This document shows, in pieces, positions 1 through 4,797 of a stretch of DNA of 5,578 nucleotides. Source of the DNA: Clostridia bacterium (GTDB lineage Bacteria > Bacillota > Clostridia > Oscillospirales > CAG-272). Positions within the stretch are counted from its first letter, which is position 1, and each line of letters starts with the position of its first letter. The stretch covers positions 1 to 5,578 of the forward strand of contig JAFQNZ010000316.1 in the NCBI GenBank assembly GCA_017395715.1. Reading direction: 5' to 3'. Under the pieces are notes generated by a model that worked only from the letters and a program-made list of their open reading frames with translations, was not told where the DNA came from and made no database searches. The position numbers were made by a program, and so were the translations under genes.

Positions 1-293
1 ACAAAGTAGGTGTCAAAGCCCGACTTTTTGATGTCCGCTTCGCAAAGGTTCTTGGTGAGCTGATGGAGGATCGAGGATACGATCTCCATGTGGGCAAGTT
101 CTTCGGTACCGATGTCGGTGAACATACCCTTGATGCGGTCATCGGGCATATGATAGCGCTGTTGGAGATAGCGGGTGGAAGCACCCATCTCGCCGTGGGG
201 CCCGCCGAGCTGTGAAATGATGATTTTGGCAAGGGCGGGATTGGGGTTTTTGATTTTAACCGGATATTGGAGCTTTTTTTCGTAAATCCACAT
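1..293 (-). CDS. cotJC: Spore coat protein CotJC, manganese-catalase family (partial, N-terminal half)
   Basis: The ATG is at 293-291 and the frame stays open to the left edge, giving 97 residues of a protein whose family is usually about 190-200 long, so the C-terminal half lies outside the window. It begins MWIYEKKLQYPVKIKNPNP. It shows the ferritin-like manganese-catalase pattern: Glu35 in GPHGEMGAS, then Glu65 and His68 in TEELAHME, which correspond to metal ligands of dimanganese catalases. The remaining Glu/His ligands would be in the missing half. CotJC is a spore-coat/inner-coat component deposited by the mother cell; catalase activity is inferred from family membership only. The gene starts two bases after the cotJB stop (TAA-GT-ATG). 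A GTGAGG ten bases upstream, inside the end of cotJB, is the likely ribosome binding site, so translation is probably coupled. The identification is very secure because of the linked cotJB and cotJA. Confidence 0.95.
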   Translation of the reverse strand, partial: MWIYEKKLQYPVKIKNPNPALAKIIISQLGGPHGEMGASTRYLQQRYHMPDDRIKGMFTDIGTEELAHMEIVSSILHQLTKNLCEADIKKSGFDTYF

Positions 294-295
294 AC

Positions 296-547
296 TTAAT
301 TTGCCTCACTTTCCCAGGGCCACGGGCCTTGATGCCATTGCCAATGTCCGTTTTTCATGCCGTTTTCCATACGGAGAGGAGAGTAGTTTGTTTCGTATTC
401 GTGTACGAGCTTTTCTCTTTGTTCTTTGAGATTTTTGAAATGATCCTTTGCCTCGTTACAATCGTTGGCATTGAGGTAGAGTCCTGTTTCAAGCAGAGCA
501 AAGTCGAGGGCGCGGATCTCGTTCAAGAGTGCTTTTTTGTCTTTCAT
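296..547 (-). CDS. cotJB: Spore coat protein CotJB
   Basis: An 83-residue protein starting MKDKKALLNEIRALDFALLE, with the family hallmarks: an N-terminal helix LLNEIRALDFALLETGLYLN, a central charged helix (CNEAKDHFKNLKEQREKL) and a short aromatic C-terminal tail rich in Trp and Pro (WQWHQGPWPWE). I chose the ATG at 547-545 rather than the one 18 bases upstream at 565. A strong GAAGGAGG (560-553) sits five bases before 547, and the upstream ATG would place that site inside the gene. CotJB is a small coat protein that works with CotJA and CotJC in the inner spore coat; its molecular role is not established. It lies 11 bases after cotJA and two bases before cotJC, as in the classic cotJABC operon. 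No catalytic motif is visible. Confidence 0.95.
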   Translation of the reverse strand: MKDKKALLNEIRALDFALLETGLYLNANDCNEAKDHFKNLKEQREKLVHEYETNYSPLRMENGMKNGHWQWHQGPWPWESEAN

Positions 548-552
548 GTGCG

Positions 553-560
553 CCTCCTTC
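553..560 (-). promoter_or_regulatory. Ribosome binding site that fixes the cotJB start
   Basis: GAAGGAGG on the minus strand overlaps the cotJA stop codon (561-559) and lies five bases upstream of the cotJB ATG at 547. It decides between two in-frame ATGs and suggests translational coupling between cotJA and cotJB. Confidence 0.85.
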
Positions 561-822
561 AGCATTTGCCGGTAAAGGGCTTATCGAGTTCGGCAAACAG
601 CGTTCCCCGCATGAGCGCTTTGGACGGTTCATAGATCTTTTGGAAGGATTGAACAGGCGACCACACCATCGCAAGCGTGGTGGGGTGGATATGCGGATGG
701 TTCTCACAGCTTTCCACGGGTGTGGGTGCTGTGCGTGCGCTTGCCTGTTGGTGATAGGGCGCGCCTTGTGCGCGGTTGACGCCGCAGGTGGGGCGGAACC
801 AACCGTTGCGTTGATAATCCAT
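559..822 (-). CDS. cotJA: Spore coat associated protein CotJA
   Basis: The C-terminal part (LAMVWSPVQSFQKIYEPSKA followed by LMRGTLFAELDKPF) is the conserved CotJA signature: a hydrophobic stretch, then Q..YEP..AL..GTLF.EL..PF. The call gives 87 residues, close to the usual 70-90. The N-terminal half is not conserved and is rich in Cys, His and Pro (CENHPHIHP). The start is uncertain. ATGs occur at 834, 831 and 822; the only nearby Shine-Dalgarno-like sequence is CAAAGG at 840-835, which abuts the first two ATGs and lies 12 bases from the third, so I chose 822. Starting at 834 adds only MMQS. CotJA is needed for CotJC assembly into the coat in Bacillus subtilis. It is the first gene of the operon and is preceded by a sporulation-type -10 box. 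Confidence 0.9.
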   Translation of the reverse strand: MDYQRNGWFRPTCGVNRAQGAPYHQQASARTAPTPVESCENHPHIHPTTLAMVWSPVQSFQKIYEPSKALMRGTLFAELDKPFTGKC

Positions 823-873
823 AGATTGCATCATCCTTTGGTGAGTTTTAGAAAGGAAGACCCTTTCGTGAAC

Positions 874-899
874 AGTGTATGCGAGAAGTTGAGATGGGT
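874..899 (-). promoter_or_regulatory. Candidate sporulation promoter (SigE/SigK type) for cotJABC
   Basis: On the minus strand CATACACT (881-874) matches the SigE -10 consensus CATACAnT exactly and fits SigK CATAnnnTa in part. No ATA-type SigE -35 is seen at the usual distance. An AC dinucleotide at 899-898, 16 bases upstream, would suit the minimal SigK -35. A transcript starting near 867 would have a leader of about 45 bases before the cotJA start at 822. The cotJ operon is mother-cell expressed in B. subtilis (SigE), which agrees. Which sigma factor reads it cannot be settled by eye. Confidence 0.5.
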
Positions 900-915
900 G
901 CGGGAGATTCGCATC

Positions 916-945
916 TTGACCGATGGGGCTCTTTTGTGGTATAAT
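916..945 (+). promoter_or_regulatory. Vegetative (sigma-A type) promoter for the small membrane protein gene
   Basis: TTGACC (916-921), an 18-base spacer and TATAAT (940-945), with TG one base upstream (937-938) forming an extended -10. Transcription would start near 952, giving a leader of about 33 bases before the ATG at 985. It lies back to back with the candidate cotJ promoter on the opposite strand, with 16 bases between the two boxes. Confidence 0.7.
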
Positions 946-984
946 GGATTTGTGGATGAATAAGATTTCGCTGAAGGAGTTTTT

Positions 985-1314
985 ATGATAGCCTATATTG
1001 TTCCGTTTTTTGTGGGTTTGCTATGCGTTGTTCTTGGTATTTTAAATATGCGAGGAAACATATCATCGCTCCATTTTTATCACAGGCACCGTGTTTCAGA
1101 AGCGGATAGAATTCCTTTCGGAAAGAAGGTGGGGCTTGGTACAATGATAGTCGGCATTGGCGTAATGGTGTTCAGTGCTTTATCAGCTGTAACATTTTAT
1201 ACGGGAAACGACGTCTTTACTTTTGTTGGAACTGTGTTTTTACTTACAGGTCTTGTTGTTGGTTTAGCCCTGAGTTTTTATGCAATGATAAAATACAACA
1301 AGGGCATTTTCTAA
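985..1314 (+). CDS. Small membrane protein of unknown function, three predicted TM helices
   Basis: A 109-residue, strongly hydrophobic protein. AAGGAG (974-979) lies five bases before the ATG and a clear promoter lies further upstream, so this is a real gene. Membrane segments are at about residues 2-22, 48-70 and 73-98. Between the first and second is a polar loop (about residues 24-46) with HFYHRHRVSEADRIPFGKK, and the protein ends in KYNKGIF. From memory, very similar loops (YH..RVSE.D..PFGK.VGLG) and the same C-terminus occur in uncharacterised small membrane proteins of other Clostridia, so it is probably a conserved family rather than a lone ORF; I cannot confirm this here. There is no signal-peptidase site and no catalytic motif. 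It reads as more AT-rich than lon and the genes downstream. It stands alone: divergent from cotJ and separated from lon by a 445-base repeat-bearing gap. I assign no function. Confidence 0.85.
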   Translation: MIAYIVPFFVGLLCVVLGILNMRGNISSLHFYHRHRVSEADRIPFGKKVGLGTMIVGIGVMVFSALSAVTFYTGNDVFTFVGTVFLLTGLVVGLALSFYAMIKYNKGIF

Positions 1315-1361
1315 CCGTAAAGAATTGAGTATGATGGACGAACGTGAAAGAAGGGTATCGT

Positions 1362-1406
1362 ATGGAAAACCTGAAAGAACTGATCAAAAACAGACGCAGT
1401 ATTTGA
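1362..1406 (+). pseudogene. Truncated nitroreductase-like gene start (remnant)
   Basis: The frame MENLKELIKNRRSI followed by TGA matches the usual beginning of nitroreductase-family flavoproteins, whose N-terminus carries the (N/K)RRS(I/V)R FMN-contacting motif. GAAAGAAGGG (1346-1355) sits six bases before the ATG, so the start signals also look genuine. The match breaks exactly where Arg would follow Ile, and ten bases later the GC-rich hairpin cluster begins. I infer the 5' end of a nitroreductase gene whose body was lost by deletion or repeat insertion. Fourteen residues are a short basis: it could be chance, or a tiny leader peptide. Confidence 0.45.
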
Positions 1407-1415
1407 TTATTTCGC

Positions 1416-1435
1416 GGCGGGAGCAAGCCCCCGCC
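1416..1435. repeat. GC-rich hairpin (REP-like element 1)
   Basis: GGCGGG (1416-1421) pairs with CCCGCC (1430-1435); after an A/C mismatch GC pairs with GC around a two-base AA centre. Its right side runs into CCCTACACC (1434-1442), the inverted copy of a sequence at 1564-1572. No T-run follows, so it is a poor intrinsic terminator. It resembles the short interspersed palindromes scattered between genes of gut Clostridia. Confidence 0.65.
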
Positions 1436-1572
1436 CTACACCATGCGCTGACGGATCGAATCAAATTCTGTTTACCGCAGGCGTATGTTTTCGGGAGGAT
1501 ATCATCCTCCCGTTAATATTCGAATTTAATAGGGTATGATTGGATTGTTTGAATTGGCAAATCGGTGTAGGG
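1434..1572. repeat. Inverted repeat pair CCCTACACC / GGTGTAGGG
   Basis: CCCTACACC (1434-1442) and GGTGTAGGG (1564-1572) are perfect 9-base inverted repeats about 120 bases apart. Each is followed on its outer side by its own hairpin (1416-1435 on the left, 1570-1581 on the right), and a third palindrome lies between them. The symmetric arrangement suggests two copies of one short repeat facing away from each other, like a bacterial interspersed mosaic element or a degenerate MITE. No transposase is present. Confidence 0.55.
1492..1512. repeat. Perfect 9-bp palindromic hairpin (REP-like element 2)
   Basis: CGGGAGGAT (1492-1500), a three-base ATC loop and ATCCTCCCG (1504-1512) pair perfectly. 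Only TT follows the stem, so terminator function is doubtful. The layout (GC-rich arms ending in GGAT around a short centre) fits a dispersed intergenic repeat, and it lies centrally between the inverted GGTGTAGGG copies. Confidence 0.65.
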
Positions 1573-1581
1573 ACATTTCCC
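1570..1581. repeat. Short hairpin after the right GGTGTAGGG copy (REP-like element 3)
   Basis: GGGA (1570-1573), loop CATT, TCCC (1578-1581). The stem is weak alone, but it occupies the same place relative to GGTGTAGGG as the stronger hairpin does on the left. Confidence 0.4.
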
Positions 1582-1592
1582 CAATCCATCAC

Positions 1593-1631
1593 AAAAGAGT
1601 CAGCTTTTTGACAGGAAAAGTTGACTCTTTT
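1593..1631. terminator. Long stem-loop, probable bidirectional terminator upstream of the lon promoter
   Basis: Positions 1593-1609 pair with 1615-1631 around the loop GACAG: 17 pairs including two G-T wobbles (1603/1621 and 1609/1615). The outer part AAAAGAGTCA pairs with TGACTCTTTT, giving an A-run before and a T-run after a stable stem, the layout of an intrinsic terminator usable from both sides. It ends five bases before the lon -35 box, so it could stop transcripts arriving from the region on the left and insulate the lon operon. The inner stem is AT-rich, so efficiency is uncertain, and a regulatory inverted repeat beside the promoter is an alternative. Confidence 0.5.
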
Positions 1632-1635
1632 CCTA

Positions 1636-1664
1636 TTGCTTTTTGATGTTCTGTGTGCTATAAT
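1636..1664 (+). promoter_or_regulatory. Sigma-A promoter for lon and the downstream genes
   Basis: TTGCTT (1636-1641), a 17-base spacer and a perfect TATAAT (1659-1664), with TG at 1656-1657 making an extended -10. Transcription would begin around 1671, giving a leader of about 89 bases. I found no CIRCE (HrcA) inverted repeat and no CtsR heptad direct repeat around it, so the common Firmicute heat-shock repressors are not evident. Confidence 0.7.
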
Positions 1665-1685
1665 GATAAGGTATGATATTAACAT

Positions 1686-1738
1686 GGCGTAATGTACATT
1701 TTTGGCGTTATGCCGTTTGACGGGCTTTTGGAAAAGCC
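1686..1738 (+). promoter_or_regulatory. Structured 5' leader of lon (two hairpins)
   Basis: In the predicted transcript GGCGTAATG (1686-1694) pairs with CGTTATGCC (1706-1714), nine pairs with two G-U wobbles and an 11-base loop. GGCTTT (1723-1728) pairs with AAAGCC (1733-1738) around a UGGA-type loop. The second hairpin ends five bases before the GAGGAGA ribosome binding site (1744-1750). Neither arm covers the ribosome binding site. I match it to no known riboswitch. Roles in mRNA stability or translation are inference. Confidence 0.4.
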
Positions 1739-1759
1739 TGATAGAGGAGATTTTTTACC

Positions 1760-4198
1760 ATGGAACAAATGAATCAAGATATGAAGATGATGACGCTTCC
1801 CGTTATCCTTTTGAAAAACGATCTGCTTTTACCCTTTGCGGAAGCGACCCTTGAAACCGAAGAAAGACCGATGATTGCAGCGGCTCTTGAAGCCGAGGCG
1901 ATGGGCGGTTTGGTGCTTGTGGTGCCCGAGCCCGATTCGGATGACCTTTCGGAAGCGCTTTCGGGCTGTGTGGGTACGGTTTCGGAAGTGGGCGAAGTGA
2001 AGACCCAACAAGGTCCTCGCGTGAGCATTGCGCTTGAAGGCTATCAGCGCTGTGAGATCATTTCGGTGACGTCGGGCAAGCATTTTGCCACGGCGACTGT
2101 GATCATGCACCCCGATCCCGAAGGGGAAGCCGGCGGGGAAGACGAATTTTTGCGCCGCGAGGTTTTGACGCTTTTTCAAGAGTGTGTGAAATACCTCGGC
2201 AAGGGCAAAGAGCATATTGCAAGCCGTGTGAGCCGCTGCAAATCGCTTGGTGAAACGGTGGACTGCGTGGCGGCGATCTTACTTGCGCGGCTTCGCGACA
2301 AGGTGGATATTCTTGAAGAGATCGACCCGCGCCGCCGTGCGGAGGTGATCTGCTTTAAGCTGCAGCGCGACTTGAAACTTCTTGGCAACGAGATCGGTAT
2401 TCACCAAAAGGTGAAAGAGAGAATGGACGATCATCAGCGCCAATACTATATGCGCGAGCAGATCAAGGTCTTGCAAGAAGAGCTTGGTGAAGACGAGGGT
2501 CAGGACGAAGAGATCGTTGAATACATGAAGCGTATTCTGACGGCGAATTTGCCCGAAGCTGTGACCGAAAAGCTTGTGAAGGAGACAAACAAGCTTTCGA
2601 AGATGCCCTATGCGTCTGCCGAAAGCACGGTGATCCGCGGTTATATTGATACCTGCCTTGAACTGCCTTGGCATGAGAAAACGAAAGACAGATTGGAACT
2701 GTCATCAGCGAGAAAGATCCTTGACAAAGAGCATTGGGGACTTCAAGAAGTCAAAGAACGTATTCTTGAATTTTTGGCGGTACAAAAGCTGACCGACAGA
2801 CAGAAGAGCCAGATCCTTTGCTTTGTGGGTGCGCCCGGCGTGGGCAAGACCTCGGTGGCTTCCTCGATTGCACACGCGATGAACCGCAAGTTTGTGCGTG
2901 TGGCGCTTGGCGGTGTTCGTGACGAATCGGACATCCGCGGTCACAGAAAGACCTATATCGGATCGATGCCCGGTAGAATTATGAACGCCATGATCGATGC
3001 CGGCGTGCAGAATCCTGTAATCTTGCTTGACGAAATTGACAAATTGACAAGGGATTCGCACGGCGACCCGTCCTCAGCGCTGCTTGAGGTGCTTGATCCC
3101 GACCAGAACAAAGCCTTCCGCGATCATTTCATTGAACTGCCCTTTGACCTTTCGGACTGTTTGTTCATTGCGACGGCGAACACGCTTGACACGATCTCGC
3201 GACCTCTCCTTGACCGTATGGAGATCATTGAACTGAAAACCTACACCCGTTCGGAAAAGCTTGCCATTGCCAAGGGACATCTTGTGCCCAAGGTGCTTGA
3301 CAAGAACGGACTTACCAAAAAGCAGGTACGCTTCCGCGATGAGGCGATCTTTGAAGTGATCGACCACTACACACGCGAGGCGGGGGTTCGAAACCTTGAA
3401 AGAGAACTTTCCTCGATCTGCCGAAAGATCGCGGCTAAAAAAGTGGAAGAGGCTGAAAAAGAGGAAGAAACCAAGAGCCGTATTGTGACGGTGACGGCAA
3501 AGGACATCAAAACCTATCTTGGTGCGCCCAAGATCATTGACGATCCTGTGCTTACCGAAGACGAAGTGGGCGTGGTGAACGGTCTTGCCTACACCGAAGT
3601 GGGCGGCGAGCTTTTGCGCGTGGAATCGGCTATGATGGAGGGTACGGGCAAGTTAGAGCTGACCGGCTCGCTTGGCGACGTGATGAAGGAATCGGCAAAG
3701 ATCGCGCTTTCGATCGCGCGTGTACGTGCTGACAAATATCATCTTCCCTCTGATTTTTACAAGACGAAAGACATTCACGTGCATTTTCCCGAGGGGGCTG
3801 TTCCCAAGGACGGACCGAGTGCGGGTGTGACGCTTGTGACCTCGCTGATCAGCCGTCTTTCGGGTATTCCTGTGCGTCACGACATTGCCATGACGGGCGA
3901 AGTGACCCTTTCGGGCAGAGTGTTTGCCATTGGCGGCCTTCGCGAAAAGACGATGGCGGCTTACAAGAGCGGCATTCGCCGTGTGCTGATTCCTGCCGAC
4001 AACGCGAAGGATCTTGAAAGACTGGAAGATTACATTAAAAACGATATTGATTTTATTCTTTGCAAAACGGTTGATGACGTGCTTGACAACGCGCTTGTGA
4101 AAACATCCGACGAGAAGGCGCTTCACACACCCGTGATCTATGACTGCAAAGTGAAAAGGAGTTCCCATGAAACCGAATATCGTGCGGACAACACTTAA
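1760..4198 (+). CDS. lon: ATP-dependent Lon protease (LonA type, S16 family)
   Basis: An 812-residue cytosolic AAA+ protease that degrades misfolded and regulatory proteins as a hexamer. Domains in order: substrate-binding N-domain (about 12-205, from LPVILLKND), helical/coiled linker (about 205-300), AAA+ module (about 310-590) and protease domain (about 605-790). Visible residues: Walker A GAPGVGKT with Lys363, Walker B VILLDEID with Asp424/Glu425, likely arginine finger Arg486, sensor-2 Arg544 in GVRNLERE, and the Ser687-Lys730 dyad in DGPSAGVT and GGLREK. The Ser-Lys spacing of 43 equals that of E. coli Lon. The usual Walker A GPPGVGKT has Ala358 here. GAGGAGA (1744-1750) is nine bases before the chosen ATG; internal ATGs follow at residues 4, 8, 10 and 11. 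It is slightly longer than typical (774-784), with a C-terminal tail of about 30 residues whose last codons overlap engB by 32 bases. First gene of the probable lon-engB-M50-scpA transcript. Confidence 0.97.
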   Translation: MEQMNQDMKMMTLPVILLKNDLLLPFAEATLETEERPMIAAALEAEAMGGLVLVVPEPDSDDLSEALSGCVGTVSEVGEVKTQQGPRVSIALEGYQRCEIISVTSGKHFATATVIMHPDPEGEAGGEDEFLRREVLTLFQECVKYLGKGKEHIASRVSRCKSLGETVDCVAAILLARLRDKVDILEEIDPRRRAEVICFKLQRDLKLLGNEIGIHQKVKERMDDHQRQYYMREQIKVLQEELGEDEGQDEEIVEYMKRILTANLPEAVTEKLVKETNKLSKMPYASAESTVIRGYIDTCLELPWHEKTKDRLELSSARKILDKEHWGLQEVKERILEFLAVQKLTDRQKSQILCFVGAPGVGKTSVASSIAHAMNRKFVRVALGGVRDESDIRGHRKTYIGSMPGRIMNAMIDAGVQNPVILLDEIDKLTRDSHGDPSSALLEVLDPDQNKAFRDHFIELPFDLSDCLFIATANTLDTISRPLLDRMEIIELKTYTRSEKLAIAKGHLVPKVLDKNGLTKKQVRFRDEAIFEVIDHYTREAGVRNLERELSSICRKIAAKKVEEAEKEEETKSRIVTVTAKDIKTYLGAPKIIDDPVLTEDEVGVVNGLAYTEVGGELLRVESAMMEGTGKLELTGSLGDVMKESAKIALSIARVRADKYHLPSDFYKTKDIHVHFPEGAVPKDGPSAGVTLVTSLISRLSGIPVRHDIAMTGEVTLSGRVFAIGGLREKTMAAYKSGIRRVLIPADNAKDLERLEDYIKNDIDFILCKTVDDVLDNALVKTSDEKALHTPVIYDCKVKRSSHETEYRADNT
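4154..4161 (+). promoter_or_regulatory. Ribosome binding site for engB, inside lon
   Basis: AAAAGGAG, five bases before the engB ATG at 4167, lies within the final lon codons. Ribosomes finishing lon pass through the engB start, so coupled translation is likely. Confidence 0.85.
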
Positions 4199-4760
4199 AA
4201 TCACAGCAGGGCTTGCCTCGCAGTTTCCGAAAGACAGCCGCCCGCAGGTGGCGCTTTCGGGGCGCTCCAACGTAGGCAAAAGCTCGCTGATCAACACCGT
4301 GATCGGGCGCAAGAATTATGCGCGAGTTTCGCAAAGCCCCGGTAAGACGGTGACGATCAACTTTTATGATGTGGACGGACAGTTTTATCTTGTGGACCTG
4401 CCCGGCTACGGCTTTGCCAAGCGCACCGAGAGCGAAAAGCGCAAGTGGTCGGCTCTGACTGACAGCTATTTTACCGCCGAGGGCTCGTCTGTGACCGCTG
4501 TGGCACAGCTTGTGGACTTGAAGGTGGGCTTGACGAAAGACGATGAAACGATGCTGCATTATCTCGGTGAGATCGGCATGCCGCATTTTGTGGTATGCAC
4601 CAAAGCCGACAAGCCCAACAAGACCGACCGAAAAAAACAGCTTGACAAGATCCTTGCAAGCCCTTACGTTGCCAAAGCGCAGGGTGTTGTACTCTTTTCC
4701 TCGCTTTCGGGAGAGGGCAAGGAAGAGGTCATCAAGATGATTTTCGATTCGCTGAACTGA
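4167..4760 (+). CDS. engB: Ribosome biogenesis GTP-binding protein EngB/YsxC (YihA)
   Basis: A 197-residue TRAFAC-class GTPase of the EngB family (B. subtilis YsxC, E. coli YihA), of normal length. GTPase motifs in order: G1 GRSNVGKS (32-39), G2 PGKT (58-61, Thr61), G3 DLPGYG (77-82), G4 TKAD (145-148) and G5 SSLSGEG (178-184). The family is required for a late step of large (50S) ribosomal subunit assembly and is usually essential. The family's typical VD.RH.P region reads VDLKVGLTKDD here, a mild departure. The start overlaps the end of lon by 32 bases with a good ribosome binding site. The lon-ysxC order is also found in B. subtilis, which supports both calls. Confidence 0.96.
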   Translation: MKPNIVRTTLKITAGLASQFPKDSRPQVALSGRSNVGKSSLINTVIGRKNYARVSQSPGKTVTINFYDVDGQFYLVDLPGYGFAKRTESEKRKWSALTDSYFTAEGSSVTAVAQLVDLKVGLTKDDETMLHYLGEIGMPHFVVCTKADKPNKTDRKKQLDKILASPYVAKAQGVVLFSSLSGEGKEEVIKMIFDSLN

Positions 4761-4765
4761 TGCTT

Positions 4766-4784
4766 GATCCACCCGGAGTGGATC
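4766..4784 (+). promoter_or_regulatory. Hairpin immediately upstream of the M50 protease ribosome binding site
   Basis: GATCCAC (4766-4772), loop CCGGA, GTGGATC (4778-4784): a perfect 7-bp stem in the 37-base gap between engB and the M50 gene. It ends one base before the GAAAGGA ribosome binding site (4786-4792). No T-run follows, so it is not a terminator. It could be an RNA processing or stability site, or could tune initiation. Confidence 0.5.
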
Positions 4785-4797
4785 GGAAAGGACAGAT

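Larger units (their letters stand above)
1315..1759. other. 445-base intergenic region without an intact gene
   Basis: This gap holds, in order: a nitroreductase-like gene start that stops after 14 codons (1362-1406); a cluster of three hairpins bounded by inverted GGTGTAGGG sequences (1416-1581); a long terminator-like stem-loop (1593-1631); and the lon promoter and structured leader (1636-1759). The short frames in it run through the palindromes and lack credible ribosome binding sites, so I see no intact protein gene. Confidence 0.8.

Noticed and set aside
529..963. 144-codon plus-strand frame across cotJA and the divergent promoter region
   Set aside because: It is antisense to cotJB/cotJA and runs through both promoters. 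The composition is shadow-like.
1325..1516. 63-codon plus-strand frame in the intergenic region
   Set aside because: It has a TTG start with no ribosome binding site, overlaps the nitroreductase-like start in another frame, and reads straight through two palindromes.
1411..1582. CRISPR array
   Set aside because: The repeats are inverted, unequal and few. There is no series of direct repeats with regular spacers.
1461..1685. 74-codon minus-strand frame in the intergenic region
   Set aside because: It covers the hairpins and the lon promoter in antisense; the product resembles nothing I recognise.
1673..1720. Possible 15-codon upstream frame (MILTWRNVHFWRYAV) in the lon leader
   Set aside because: The ATG would be only about two bases from the predicted transcript start and has no ribosome binding site. 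A leaderless leader peptide is possible but unsupported.
1600..1760. CIRCE or CtsR heat-shock operator upstream of lon
   Set aside because: The TTGAC repeats at 1608 and 1621 are 13 bases apart and do not fit the CtsR tandem heptad spacing. There is no TTAGCACTC/GAGTGCTAA pair.
3653..4312. 219-codon open frame on the minus strand opposite the lon 3' end and engB 5' end
   Set aside because: Its product (Arg/His-rich, no recognisable motif) is antisense to two well-identified genes. It is explained by codon bias of the true strand.
4053..4772. 239-codon open frame on the minus strand opposite engB
   Set aside because: It lies wholly against an unmistakable GTPase gene and the lon tail, has no ribosome binding site worth naming and no family resemblance.
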